Origin: Sphingomonas taxi
GTDB lineage: Bacteria > Pseudomonadota > Alphaproteobacteria > Sphingomonadales > Sphingomonadaceae
NCBI GenBank assembly: GCA_003240625.1
Contig: QFMX01000010.1
Span: 62,001 to 126,000 of the forward strand
Direction of reading: 5' to 3'
DNA: 64,000 nt
Both the position numbers and the translations under genes were made by a program. Below, piece by piece: positions 8,056 to 16,129 of the stretch. Position 1 is the first letter of the stretch. The number at the start of each line of letters is the position of its first letter. The notes under the pieces are model-generated. The model was not told the origin of the DNA. It did not search any database and saw only the letters and a list, made by a program, of their open reading frames with translations.

Positions 8056-8165
8056 GCACCACCCCGGCGAAGGCCGGGGCCCAATTGGGAAACGTTGGTA
8101 ACGGAGCGCGGTCCCTCGTTACTGCGACATCACCACTTGGGCCCCGGCCTTCGCCGGGGTGGTGC
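8056..8165. repeat. Palindromic repeat, family D, with perfect 29-bp arms
   Basis: Left arm 8056-8084 and right arm 8137-8165 are exact reverse complements over 29 nt (core CCCCGGCGAAGGCCGGGGC), separated by 52 nt. It lies between the convergent dxs-distal small gene and the hydrolase gene. A very stable cruciform or hairpin; it could end transcription from both sides, though no T-run is present. Confidence 0.85.
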
Positions 8166-8181
8166 AGCTTCGGGCTAGCAA

Positions 8182-8853
8182 TCACCCACCTAGATAATGC
8201 GCCTGCGCGGCATCGGTCGCACTCACCGCCAGGATCGAGCGCGCCGTGCTCGGCGGCAGAGCCTGCCCCCGGCCATCACCGCTCGCCGCGATCACCCGCT
8301 CCAGCAGATCCTGCCCATCGCGCCACCAGCCGATCCCGCTCGCGGCGTTCAGATGCCCCTGCGGTCCGGCGTCGACGAAGTGGCTGCCCCAGTCGGCTGC
8401 CATGCTGTGCGCGCGTTCGGGCGTGACCCAGGGGTCGTCGCTGCTCGCCACCACGATCGACGGGAAGGGGAGCGGCGTGCGCGGCGTCGGCGAGAAGCCC
8501 TTTAACTCTGCCTGCGCGCCGCCGCGATCGACATCCGCCGGCGCAACCAGAAGCGCGCCGGCTACCGGCCAGCCATAAGGCTGTGGGCTGAGTTCCGCCC
8601 ACCACGCCACGGCGAGACAGCCAAGGCTGTGCGCGGCGAGAATCACCGGCGCGTCCGCGCGGCGGATCGCCTCGTCGAGCCGCGTCACCCAGGCGTTGCG
8701 GTGCGGCGTGTTCCACATGCCGAGCTCGACGCGCACCGTGTCGGGCCGCGCGTCTTCCCACAGGGTCTGCCAGTGCGAGGGGCCGGAACCGCCGAGACCC
8801 GGCACGGTCAGGATGGTCGGCTGTACGGATTCATACGGTGCGAAACTACCCAC
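8182..8853 (-). CDS. RBBP9/YdeN family alpha/beta hydrolase
   Basis: 223 residues, a small alpha/beta hydrolase. Opening strand TILTVPGLGGSGPSHWQTLW is diagnostic of the RBBP9/YdeN group. The nucleophile Ser is in ILAAHSLGCLA, the acid in VVASSDDPWV, and the His in DAGPQGHLNAASGIG. The triad is therefore complete. RBBP9-like enzymes are serine hydrolases of unclear physiological substrate. The last ~35 residues are not conserved in the family. It stands alone on the minus strand between plus-strand genes. Confidence 0.85.
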   Translation of the reverse strand: MGSFAPYESVQPTILTVPGLGGSGPSHWQTLWEDARPDTVRVELGMWNTPHRNAWVTRLDEAIRRADAPVILAAHSLGCLAVAWWAELSPQPYGWPVAGALLVAPADVDRGGAQAELKGFSPTPRTPLPFPSIVVASSDDPWVTPERAHSMAADWGSHFVDAGPQGHLNAASGIGWWRDGQDLLERVIAASGDGRGQALPPSTARSILAVSATDAAQAHYLGG

Positions 8854-9070
8854 AGCGCTTCTCCTTCTCCAAATTCCCGGTTTCCGGGCCCTCTGGATAG
8901 AGGGTGGAAAGCATGGGTGAACGGCGCTCTAGGGGACGCCGGTCACGCCACGCTCTCCGATATCGAAGCTAATCCTACTTAATCGATAGGCAATGAGATT
9001 GCGGCGAAAGGAAGGCAGCTTGCGGTGGCCGGACGGGGCGGCGATACGCGGGCATGACAAGGATGCGCGC

Positions 9071-9835
9071 ATGGTGAAAATACGGGCGGACCAGATGCTG
9101 GTCGACAGGGGCCTCGTCGAGTCGCGAACGCGTGCGCAGGCGCTGATCATGGCGGGCCTGGTGTTCGCGGGCACGAAGAAGGTCGACAAGCCCGGCCAGG
9201 CGCTCCCCGACGACGTCGTGCTCGACGTGCGCGGGCGCGATCACCCCTGGGTCTCGCGCGGCGGGATCAAGCTGGCGCACGGCCTGACGCATTTCGGCTG
9301 GGACGTAAGCGGCGCGGTCGCGATCGACGTCGGCTCGTCGACCGGCGGCTTCACCGACGTGCTGCTGAAGCATGGCGCGACCAAGGTGTACGCGGTCGAC
9401 AGCGGCACCAACCAGCTCGCCTGGTCGCTTCGCCAGGACGAGCGAGTAATCGTCCACGAACAGACCAGCGCGCGTATTCTCACGCCCGCGCATATCCCCG
9501 AACCCATCGACCTGATCGTGTGCGATGCGAGCTTCATCGGCTTGGCCAAAGTGCTCGAACGCCCGATGTCCTTCGCCGCGCCCGACGCCCGGCTGATGGC
9601 ACTGGTGAAGCCGCAGTTCGAGGCGGGCCGCGAGGAAGTGGGGAAGGGCGGCGTCGTCCGCGATCCCGCCATCCACCAGCGTGTCTGCGACGAGGTCGCG
9701 GCTTGGCTGACCGGGCAGGGCTGGCACGTCGAGGGCGTGGTCGAGAGCCCGATCACCGGTCCCGAGGGTAACGTTGAGTTCCTGATTGCCGCGCACCACA
9801 CGGCGCCATCGTCCGTCTCCATCGTGCCGGAATGA
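9071..9835 (+). CDS. tlyA: TlyA family rRNA 2'-O-ribose methyltransferase
   Basis: 254 residues: N-terminal S4 RNA-binding domain (RADQMLVDRGLVESRTRAQALIMAGLV, residues ~4-60), then an FtsJ/RrmJ-like SAM-binding methyltransferase domain with DVGSSTGGFTDVLL as motif I, IVCDASFIGL, and ALVKPQFEAGREEVGKGG. The K-D-K-E type catalytic residues appear present. TlyA methylates ribose in 16S/23S rRNA, conferring capreomycin sensitivity in mycobacteria; older annotations call it hemolysin A. I chose the ATG at 9071. The frame opens 26 codons earlier, but those residues are not family-like and 9071 places the S4 domain at the N terminus as usual. Confidence 0.92.
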   Translation: MVKIRADQMLVDRGLVESRTRAQALIMAGLVFAGTKKVDKPGQALPDDVVLDVRGRDHPWVSRGGIKLAHGLTHFGWDVSGAVAIDVGSSTGGFTDVLLKHGATKVYAVDSGTNQLAWSLRQDERVIVHEQTSARILTPAHIPEPIDLIVCDASFIGLAKVLERPMSFAAPDARLMALVKPQFEAGREEVGKGGVVRDPAIHQRVCDEVAAWLTGQGWHVEGVVESPITGPEGNVEFLIAAHHTAPSSVSIVPE

Positions 9836-9925
9836 ACCACTAGCGGAACGATTTCCCCGCACGCACGGTTTACGGATCGCCAAACGCGCGGCAGGACGTG
9901 CCCGCGTAGAGACGGAAGGACGTGT

Positions 9926-10477
9926 GTGGGCGGTATCGCTTCGAAGGGCCAGTTGAGGATGTCGTTCCTCCGCTGGGCGGTCGTGACCGTGCCCCTGATC
10001 CTGCTGCTCGGCTTCCTCTCCGGACGATCGGTCAGCGTCGGCAGCGAGAATGCGTGGTACATGGCGCTCGCCAAGCCTGCGCTGAACCCGCCGGGCTGGG
10101 TGTTTCCGGTCGTCTGGACGACGCTCTACATCCTGATCGGGCTCGCGCTGGCGATGATTCTCAACGCACGCGGGGCGCGGTTGCGCGGGCTCGCGGTCGC
10201 GCTGTTCGTCGGGCAGTTCGTGCTCAACCTCGCCTGGACGCCCGTCTTCTTCGGCGCGCACAGGATCGGCGCGTCGGTATTGGTGATCGTCGCGATGCTG
10301 GCGCTGTCGATCGCAACGACCTTCGTGTTCGCGCGGATCCGGCCCGCCGCAGCGTGGCTGATGGTGCCGTATATGGTGTGGATCAGTTTTGCCGGCGTGC
10401 TCGCGTTCAGCATCGGGCAGCTGAACCCGAATGCCGAAAGCCTTGCACCGACGGCCCATACGTCCCAAATGCTGTGA
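9926..10477 (+). CDS. tspO: TspO/MBR family protein
   Basis: 183 residues, five membrane helices. Family signatures: WYMALAKPALNPPGWVFPVVWTTLY (the Pro-rich P-x-W-x-F-x-x-W-x-x-LY block), LNLAWTPVFFGAHR, and AAAWLMVPYMVWISFAGVLA. TspO proteins bind porphyrins and related tetrapyrroles in the outer membrane or equivalent, and modulate pigment or stress responses in alphaproteobacteria. The GTG at 9926 has a good AAGGA five bases upstream. An internal ATG at 9959 (MSFLRW) would shorten the N terminus by 11 residues and is an acceptable alternative. Confidence 0.9.
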   Translation: MGGIASKGQLRMSFLRWAVVTVPLILLLGFLSGRSVSVGSENAWYMALAKPALNPPGWVFPVVWTTLYILIGLALAMILNARGARLRGLAVALFVGQFVLNLAWTPVFFGAHRIGASVLVIVAMLALSIATTFVFARIRPAAAWLMVPYMVWISFAGVLAFSIGQLNPNAESLAPTAHTSQML

Positions 10478-10516
10478 CGCAGCAGTATATGCAACAGTCT
10501 CTGGGGTTTTGAAGCA

Positions 10517-10804
10517 ATGCAGTCCGAAAACCGCGTGTTCGACGATATCGTCAAGGTCTTGAACGGTGCGGCCGGTACGCTTGCGGGCGTCGGTCGCGAA
10601 GCCGGTTCCGGCGCGCGGGAACGGGCGCGCGAATGGCTCGGCGGGCTCGATTTCGTCAGTCGCGAAGAGTTCGACGCGGTCAAGGCAATGGCCGCCGCCG
10701 CGCGCGACGAGAACGACGTGTTGAAAGCGCGTCTTGATGCGCTCGAGGCCAAGTTCGCGGCCCAGTCGACGGTAAATGCGCCACTCGGGGCGTCGGTCGA
10801 CTGA
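10517..10804 (+). CDS. ubiK: Accessory factor UbiK family protein (BMFP domain)
   Basis: 95 residues, mostly helical. An amphipathic first half (VFDDIVKVLNGAAGTLAGVGREAG) leads to REEFDAVKAMAAAARDENDVLKARLDALEA, the coiled-coil typical of the membrane-fusogenic YqiC/BMFP family. UbiK helps the aerobic steps of ubiquinone biosynthesis by trimerising and contacting UbiJ and lipids. No other ubi gene is adjacent, so the assignment rests on sequence. It lies 39 nt after tspO and 97 nt before the YbjN-domain gene, all in the same direction. Confidence 0.85.
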   Translation: MQSENRVFDDIVKVLNGAAGTLAGVGREAGSGARERAREWLGGLDFVSREEFDAVKAMAAAARDENDVLKARLDALEAKFAAQSTVNAPLGASVD

Positions 10805-10901
10805 CTTTTCCACAGTTTTCCGCACAAACGGGTTCGATGGGGTTGCCGTGGCGTTTTTGCCTCGGCACCCTTTGTCGTGCGATAAGGACCGCCAGGACCT
10901 A

Positions 10902-11408
10902 ATGATGCTCGACCAAGTAGACCACGACCACGAAGACGCTGCTCCGATCGACATGCTCGAAAGCTATTACGCTGCGCATGGCTGGGAACATGAGCGTCAC
11001 GAGGACGAGATCGTCGCGACCGTGAAGGGCAGCTGGGCGACGTACGAACTGCGGGCCCTGTGGCGCGAAGACGATAGCGTGCTGCAATTCCTCGCTTTTC
11101 CCGACATCAAGGTGCCCGACGAGCGCCGCCAGGCGGTGTACGAGACGATCGGGCTGGTCAACGAACAGCTCTGGATCGGCCATTTCGAGCTTTGGTCGTC
11201 GAGCGGCATATTGCTCTTCCGACATGCGGCGATGGTCGATGGCGGCGATGACGGGACGATGTCGCTCGAGGCCGCCGAACTGCTCGTCGAATCGGCGATC
11301 GAAGAATGCGAGCGCTTCTACCCCGTGTTCCAGTTCGTGCTGTGGGGCGGCAAGACCCCCAAGGACGCGCTCGCTGCGGCGTTGATCGAAACGCACGGCG
11401 AGGCTTGA
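10902..11408 (+). CDS. YbjN domain-containing protein
   Basis: 168 residues, soluble, acidic. MLESYYAAHGWEHERHEDEIVATVKGSWATYELRALWREDDSVL and the NEQLWIGHFELWSSSGILLFRHA block are typical of the YbjN/T3SS-chaperone-like fold (sensory transduction regulator family), here near the end followed by ECERFYPVFQFVLWGGKTPKDAL. In alphaproteobacteria this gene commonly lies directly upstream of proC, as here (3-nt spacing, probably coupled). Molecular function unknown. The start at 10902 follows AAGGACC and removes a non-conserved 42-residue extension that would overlap ubiK. Confidence 0.85.
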   Translation: MMLDQVDHDHEDAAPIDMLESYYAAHGWEHERHEDEIVATVKGSWATYELRALWREDDSVLQFLAFPDIKVPDERRQAVYETIGLVNEQLWIGHFELWSSSGILLFRHAAMVDGGDDGTMSLEAAELLVESAIEECERFYPVFQFVLWGGKTPKDALAAALIETHGEA

Positions 11409-11410
11409 GC

Positions 11411-12229
11411 ATGGGGTTTCCGGTCAAGGGCTTTGCGGCGGGCCCGCTATGGTTGATCGGCTGTGGCAACATGGGTGGCGCGATGCTGCGGCGCTGGATC
11501 GCCGCCGGGCTCGATCCGGCGACCGTGACGGTGGTCACGCGCAGCGGGAAGGGTGCCCCTGACGGTGTCCGCTCGCTGACCACGCTGCCTGATGAAGACG
11601 CGCCTGCCACGCTGATGCTGGCGCTCAAGCCGCAACAGGTCGACGCGGCGCAGGCGTTGCTCGCGCCGATGAAGGGCGCTCCGAAGCTGCTGCTGTCGAT
11701 CCTTGCGGGTGTCGATCACGCAGCGCTTGCCGGGCGGTTCGAGGCCGACGCGATCGTCCGTGCGATGCCCAACCTCCCGGTCGCGATCGGCAAGGGCGTG
11801 ACGTCGCTCTACGCGCCCGGCGCATCGGTCGAGGCGACCGCCGCGGCAGAGGCATTCGCAGCCCCGCTCGGCCATTACGAATGGATCGCCGACGAGGCCC
11901 ATTTCGATGCGGTGACCGCGCTGGCGGGCTGCGGCCCCGGCTTCGTGTTCCGCTTCGCCGATGCGCTGGCCAAGGCTGGCGCGGCGCTAGGGCTGCCGGC
12001 AGACCAGGCCGCACGGCTCGCGATCGCCACGCTGGAGGGCTCCGCGATCATGGCCGCCGATGCGGACGTCTCGCCCGCCATACTGGCCGACCGCGTCGCC
12101 AGCCCCGGCGGTTCGACCCGCGAAGGCATGAACGTCCTCGACCGCGACGATGCGCTGGTCGCCTTGCTCACCGAAACGCTGGCCGCATCCGAGCGCCGCA
12201 ACGCCGAAATGGCCGCCGCGGCCCGCTAG
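11411..12229 (+). CDS. proC: Pyrroline-5-carboxylate reductase
   Basis: 272 residues. Last step of proline biosynthesis: reduction of pyrroline-5-carboxylate with NADPH. Rossmann motif LIGCGNMGGAMLRRWIAAG at the N terminus, LALKPQQV in the cofactor domain, AIVRAMPNLPVAIGKGVTSLY in the middle, and the C-terminal dimer domain with ALAGCGPGFVFRFADAL and the signature VASPGGSTREGMNVL. Complete. It starts three bases after the YbjN gene stop and is likely translated from the same message. tRNA-Gln lies convergently just downstream. Confidence 0.96.
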   Translation: MGFPVKGFAAGPLWLIGCGNMGGAMLRRWIAAGLDPATVTVVTRSGKGAPDGVRSLTTLPDEDAPATLMLALKPQQVDAAQALLAPMKGAPKLLLSILAGVDHAALAGRFEADAIVRAMPNLPVAIGKGVTSLYAPGASVEATAAAEAFAAPLGHYEWIADEAHFDAVTALAGCGPGFVFRFADALAKAGAALGLPADQAARLAIATLEGSAIMAADADVSPAILADRVASPGGSTREGMNVLDRDDALVALLTETLAASERRNAEMAAAAR

Positions 12230-12246
12230 ATCGATTTAAAGGAAGT

Positions 12247-12321
12247 TGGCTGGGGCGGCAGGGTTCGAACCTGCGCATGGCGGCATCAAAAGCCGCTGCC
12301 TTACCACTTGGCGACGCCCCA
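12247..12321 (-). tRNA. tRNA-Gln(TTG)
   Basis: 75 nt on the minus strand with encoded CCA. Acceptor stem TGGGGCG/CGCCCCA, anticodon stem GCGGC/GCCGC around loop TTTTGAT (anticodon TTG, glutamine), and T-arm GCAGGTTCGAACCTGC. All arms fold. Confidence 0.96.
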
Positions 12322-12373
12322 ACAGAGGCGGCCTTATAGCGGGGCCGCGCCGCGTGAAAAGCCCTTCCGCGCG

Positions 12374-13483
12374 TCAATCGGCGAGATGGTGCAGCCAGTT
12401 GTTGGCGTCGGGGGCGGTGCCGCGCTGGATCGACACGAGCGCGTCGCGCATCCGCATCGTCAGCGCGCCTGGACCACCGCTACCGATCGTGAAGCGTCCC
12501 TCGGGGCTCGCCACCGTGCCGATCGGCGTCACCACCGCCGCGGTGCCGCATGCGAACGCCTCGACCAGCCGTCCGCTTGCCGCATCGGCGCGCCACTGGT
12601 CGATGGTGTAGCCCTCTTCGCGCACCTCGATGCCCTGAGCTCGTGCGAGCGTCAGGATCGAGTCCCTCGTGATGCCGGGCAGGATGGTGCCGGTCAGCGC
12701 CGGCGTCGCCATGCTGCCGTCGTCGAATACGAAGAAGATGTTCATGCCGCCGAGTTCCTCGACCCAGCGGCGCTCGGCCGCATCGAGGAAGACCACCTGG
12801 TCGCAGCCGTTGCGGATCGCCTCGGACTGCGCGAGCAGGCTGGCCGCATAGTTGCCGCCGCACTTGGCGGCGCCGGTGCCGCCCTGCGCGGCGCGGGTGT
12901 ATTGCTGGCTGACCCAGATCGACACGGTCGGGGCGCCGCCCTTGAAATACGCGCCGACCGACGAGGCGAGCACCATGTAGAGATATTCCGACGACGGCTT
13001 CACGCCGAGAAACACCTCGGACGCGAACATGAATGGGCGCAGGTACAGCGCACCGCCGTCGCTCTCGGGGATCCAGTCGGCGTCGGTCCTCACCAGCCGC
13101 TCGACCGATTCGATGAACAGGTCCTCGGGAAGTTCGGGCATCGCCAGACGCCGCGCCGAATCCTGGAAGCGGCGCGCATTCGCCTCGGGACGGAACAGCG
13201 CGGTGCCGCCATCGGCGAGTCGATACGCCTTCATTCCTTCGAAGATCTCCTGCGCGTAATGCAGCACCGACGACGCCGGATCGATCGTCAGCGGCGCGCG
13301 CGCGGTGATCCGCGCGTCGTGCCAGCCCTTGGCGTCGCTATAGCGGATCATCGCCATGTGATCGGTGAAGACACGCCCGAATCCAGGATCGATCAACCGC
13401 TTTGCCCGCTCGTTCGCCTCGACCGGCGTCGCGTTCGGTTCGTGCCGAAAGGCGGAAGGCGACGTAAAAGCTGGAGCGGACAT
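12374..13483 (-). CDS. ilvE: Branched-chain amino acid aminotransferase
   Basis: 369 residues, class IV PLP aminotransferase of the longer bacterial/eukaryotic-like type. YAQEIFEGMKAYR near residue 80, LYLRPFMFASE, and the PLP lysine in GGTGAAKCGGNYAAS. VVFLDAAERRWVEELGGMNIFFV and EAFACGTAAVVTPIG follow. Catalyses the last step of leucine, isoleucine and valine synthesis, and the first of their breakdown. Divergent from the MarR-family gene with about 40 nt between starts; the two could share regulation. tRNA-Gln lies just downstream on the same strand. Confidence 0.96.
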   Translation of the reverse strand: MSAPAFTSPSAFRHEPNATPVEANERAKRLIDPGFGRVFTDHMAMIRYSDAKGWHDARITARAPLTIDPASSVLHYAQEIFEGMKAYRLADGGTALFRPEANARRFQDSARRLAMPELPEDLFIESVERLVRTDADWIPESDGGALYLRPFMFASEVFLGVKPSSEYLYMVLASSVGAYFKGGAPTVSIWVSQQYTRAAQGGTGAAKCGGNYAASLLAQSEAIRNGCDQVVFLDAAERRWVEELGGMNIFFVFDDGSMATPALTGTILPGITRDSILTLARAQGIEVREEGYTIDQWRADAASGRLVEAFACGTAAVVTPIGTVASPEGRFTIGSGGPGALTMRMRDALVSIQRGTAPDANNWLHHLAD

Positions 13484-13524
13484 CGAAAATCTCTCTCGTG
13501 GCGGGTTGCCGACGACTACGGGCG

Positions 13525-14031
13525 ATGTCTAAACCGGTCAACATGCCTGCCACAGCGTCTTCTGCTTCACCCCTGTTCCTTCGGGAACCCGAACTCCGCC
13601 GCGGCATGGAGCTGCTGTACTTCGGCTATAGCCACCTGACCCGATCGATCGACCAGGGGCTCGCCGAGGAGGGGCTGGGGCGCGCGCACCACCGTGCGCT
13701 GTATTTCATCGCGCGAAAGCCCGACATGACGGTGAGCGAACTCCTGTCGCTGCTGGCGATCACCAAGCAGTCGCTCGGCCGCGTGTTGAACGAGCTGGCG
13801 GACCGCAAGCTGGTCGAGACCCGGCCGGGCGAGCGCGATCGTCGGCAACGCCTGCTGCGGCTGACGGCCGAGGGCTCGAAGATGGAGCGCGAGCTGTTCG
13901 AGGCGGCGCGGATCCAGATGGCCGCGGCGTATGCGAGCGCGGGACAGAGCGCGGTGTCTGGGTTCTGGGCGGTGCTGGAGGGACTGGTGCCCGAGAGCGA
14001 GCGGTCGCAGGTGATCGGGTTGCGCGGCTAG
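13525..14031 (+). CDS. MarR family transcriptional regulator
   Basis: 168 residues. The winged-helix core is ALYFIARKPDMTVSELLSLLAITKQSLGRVLNELADRKLVETRPGERDRRQRLLRLTAEG, with the MarR wing signature D-R-R-x-R-x-L-x-LT. Flanking helices (RRGMELLYFGYSHLTRSIDQGLAEEGLGRAHHRAL) form the dimer interface. Divergent from ilvE and close enough to control it, but MarR proteins usually sense small phenolic ligands and no target site could be recognised. Start uncertain: ATGs at 13525 and 13543 are both possible. Confidence 0.88.
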   Translation: MSKPVNMPATASSASPLFLREPELRRGMELLYFGYSHLTRSIDQGLAEEGLGRAHHRALYFIARKPDMTVSELLSLLAITKQSLGRVLNELADRKLVETRPGERDRRQRLLRLTAEGSKMERELFEAARIQMAAAYASAGQSAVSGFWAVLEGLVPESERSQVIGLRG

Positions 14032-14153
14032 CCGGTCCGGCAGGCGGAAAGGCGCGACGATTTTGCGTTGACGCCGCCGCAAGGACTGTGGCACTCGGCC
14101 GACCATCGAGAGCCGGTGCACGAACCGGACCGACCGGCGTCGAATAGCCGTTC

Positions 14154-14227
14154 GCGGGTGTAGCTCAATGGTAGAGCTTTTGCTTCCCAAGCAAGTGACG
14201 AGGGTTCGATTCCCTTCACCCGCTCCA
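14154..14227 (+). tRNA. tRNA-Gly(CCC)
   Basis: 74 nt with encoded CCA. Acceptor GCGGGTG/CACCCGC, D-arm GCTCAATGGTAGAGC, anticodon stem TTTGC/GCAAG around loop TTCCCAA (anticodon CCC), and T-arm GAGGGTTCGATTCCCTT. The CCC isoacceptor reads GGG codons only. Confidence 0.95.
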
Positions 14228-14263
14228 TTCCAGCGTAGCTGAAATCCCAGTCGACTGAGCCGT

Positions 14264-15055
14264 TTACCGTGCTCGCTCGCCGAGCAGTTTCGCCAGCGTC
14301 GGCTCGATCGCCTCGGCCATCATCCGCTGACCATGGGTGTCGGGATGCAGCGGCTTGCCGTGCTGCGGCAGGCGCGGATCGTAGAAGAGCGTCTCGTCGA
14401 GCGTGCCGTCCGGACGGCGGAAGATCGCGCCGATATCGCGGTAGGCGACGCGGGGATCGGCCGCATAACGGTTGGCCAGATAGGCGTTCACCGTCGCATC
14501 CGTCGCCGATTTGGCGGCAGTGATCGCACTCGGTAGCAGCCCGAGCAGCAGGATCTTCGTGGTTGGCAGGCGGCGCTTGAGATCGTCCACGACCGCGTCG
14601 ATACCCGCCTCGGTCTGCGTCGCGGTTCGCCCGGCCCCTGCGGTGTCGTTGGTACCGATCAGCACGATCGCGACCTTCGGACGAAGCCCCTCGACCTCGC
14701 CGTGCTGGAGCCGCCAGAGGACGTTGGCCGTGGTATCGCCGCTGAACCCGAGGTTTAGCGCGCGGCGGGGCGCATAATATCTCGCCCATATCGGCGCGAA
14801 ATTCTCGTCCGGCGGCGTCGCCTTGTCGTAGTTGTTGGTGATCGAATCGCCGATCAGGATGACGGCGGGGTCGGGATTTTCAGCGATCGTGGCGAGGATC
14901 GCGCGGTGGCGATCGGCCCACCATCGCTCGTTCAGGCGGTCCGTCGGCGGTGGCGCGAGAGCCTGCGTGTCGGGCGCCTGCCGGGCGATGACGGGCACGG
15001 ACGCGGTGACCAGTAACGCGGGCAGCAGCCAGAACGGGGATCGGCGCGGGATCAT
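14264..15055 (-). CDS. Secreted SGNH/GDSL-family hydrolase
   Basis: 263 residues with a Sec signal (hydrophobic WLLPALLVTASVPVIA, cleavage likely near ARQA). The SGNH blocks are all visible: nucleophile Ser in VILIGDSITNNY, Gly in NLGFSGDTT, Asn in VLIGTNDTAGAG, and the Asp-x-x-His pair in KPLHPDTHGQRM. It resembles platelet-activating-factor acetylhydrolase-like esterases (GDSL type). Extracytoplasmic ester hydrolysis is likely, perhaps of acetylated sugars, but the substrate is unproven. The start overlaps the end of the IclR regulator gene (ATGA), so it is co-expressed with the regulator of the fucose block. Confidence 0.85.
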   Translation of the reverse strand: MIPRRSPFWLLPALLVTASVPVIARQAPDTQALAPPPTDRLNERWWADRHRAILATIAENPDPAVILIGDSITNNYDKATPPDENFAPIWARYYAPRRALNLGFSGDTTANVLWRLQHGEVEGLRPKVAIVLIGTNDTAGAGRTATQTEAGIDAVVDDLKRRLPTTKILLLGLLPSAITAAKSATDATVNAYLANRYAADPRVAYRDIGAIFRRPDGTLDETLFYDPRLPQHGKPLHPDTHGQRMMAEAIEPTLAKLLGERAR

Positions 15056-15966
15056 GCCGGATCCTCCCCCGTCGATGGTTGTGCCGTTCGCTTGCGCTTG
15101 CCCGGGGCGGCGACCGAGAGGCTGGGGTTGAGCGGCATCGCCTGCGGATCGGACCAGCCCAGCGCCCGCGAGATGGCGGTGGCGGTCCGTTTCAACGCGA
15201 TCAGCGCTTCGTCGGCGGCGATGTGCGGGGTTTCGTCGATCACCTCGAGGAACGGGATCGTCAGCGCGGCGACGACATGCCCGTCATAGCCGAAGATCGG
15301 GCAACTCATGTCGGAAACGCCCGCCATTCGGTTGCTCTTGCTCCATTCATGGCCGCGGTCGCGGATCGCGGCGAGATGCGGGGCGAGGCTCGCCCGGGTC
15401 GCGGCGTCGGTCGTCTCGTCGAGGATCGCGGTTCGCGCGTCCTCGCCCATGAACGCGAGCAGGACATGGCCCGAGCAGTTCGTCGCGAGCGCGATGCTGG
15501 TGCCCAGCCGGACGGCGAAACCGGTCGGGCCCGGGCTTTCCTGCCGCAGCACGATCAGGCCGCTCGCGCCGTTGCGCACGACCAGGTGGCAGGATTGCAT
15601 CGCGGTCGCCGCCAAGGCGTGCATCAGCGGCGCTGCGACATGCGTCAGTTCCTGCGCAGGCGTCGCGCGGTGGGCGGTTTCGAGCAGCTTGTAGGTCACG
15701 CGGTAGCGGTCGCTCGCAGGATCCTTGTGCAGCCACCCGCGCCGGTCGAGCACGACGATCACGCGGAACAGCTCGCTGATCGATCGCGACAGGCGGGTCG
15801 CGATGTCGCTGACCGTGAGCCCGCCCGGCTCGCGCGCGAGTAGCTCGATGATGTCGATCGCCTTCTCCAGCGCCGGTGCGGAATAGACGCGGGGGCCTGC
15901 GGTATCCGTGTCCGGGGCGGTATCCGGCTTGGGCGGTGACGGTGGCGACTGCGGGGGAGGGAGCAT
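15052..15966 (-). CDS. IclR family transcriptional regulator, divergent from lldD
   Basis: 304 residues. Winged-helix N domain (SAPALEKAIDIIELLAREPGGLTVSDIATRLSRSISELFRVIVVLDRRGWL, after a Pro-rich tail) and the IclR effector domain (CHLVVRNGASGLIVLRQESPG..., FAVRLGTSIALATNCSGHVLLAF, DMSCPIFGYDGHVVAALTIPF). Position opposite lldD and beside fucose-catabolism genes suggests it senses a fucose-derived acid or sugar. This is inference from context. I chose the ATG at 15966 (MLPPPQ), which leaves room for the divergent promoter; upstream in-frame codons are not family-like. Confidence 0.9.
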   Translation of the reverse strand: MLPPPQSPPSPPKPDTAPDTDTAGPRVYSAPALEKAIDIIELLAREPGGLTVSDIATRLSRSISELFRVIVVLDRRGWLHKDPASDRYRVTYKLLETAHRATPAQELTHVAAPLMHALAATAMQSCHLVVRNGASGLIVLRQESPGPTGFAVRLGTSIALATNCSGHVLLAFMGEDARTAILDETTDAATRASLAPHLAAIRDRGHEWSKSNRMAGVSDMSCPIFGYDGHVVAALTIPFLEVIDETPHIAADEALIALKRTATAISRALGWSDPQAMPLNPSLSVAAPGKRKRTAQPSTGEDPA

Positions 15967-16031
15967 GGCGAGGCGATCGTGGTTGCGGACGCGAACCTTA
16001 TGCCGCAAGCGCGGCGGGTCGATACAGCAAT

Positions 16032-16047
16032 CTTTCATATCTGAAAG
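16032..16047. promoter_or_regulatory. Candidate IclR operator between iclR and lldD
   Basis: CTTTCATATCTGAAAG, a perfect 6-bp inverted repeat with a 4-nt spacer, AT-rich against a GC-rich background, placed centrally in the 163-nt divergent intergenic region. IclR proteins bind palindromes of about this size. I did not find an equally good copy before the other fucose genes. Confidence 0.4.
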
Positions 16048-16129
16048 TTGCTCGCCGTGGTGGTGGCTTGCTAGGGCACGCCCGTACGCTGCGGTTTCCG
16101 GATCGATGCGCATGAATGGGAGACGCCGC

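Noticed and set aside
8975..10954. A long minus-strand open frame opposite tlyA, tspO and ubiK
   Set aside because: It runs antisense across three well-supported genes and has a composition unlike a protein.
12308..13639. A plus-strand open frame through ilvE
   Set aside because: Antisense to a fully motif-supported aminotransferase; no domain.
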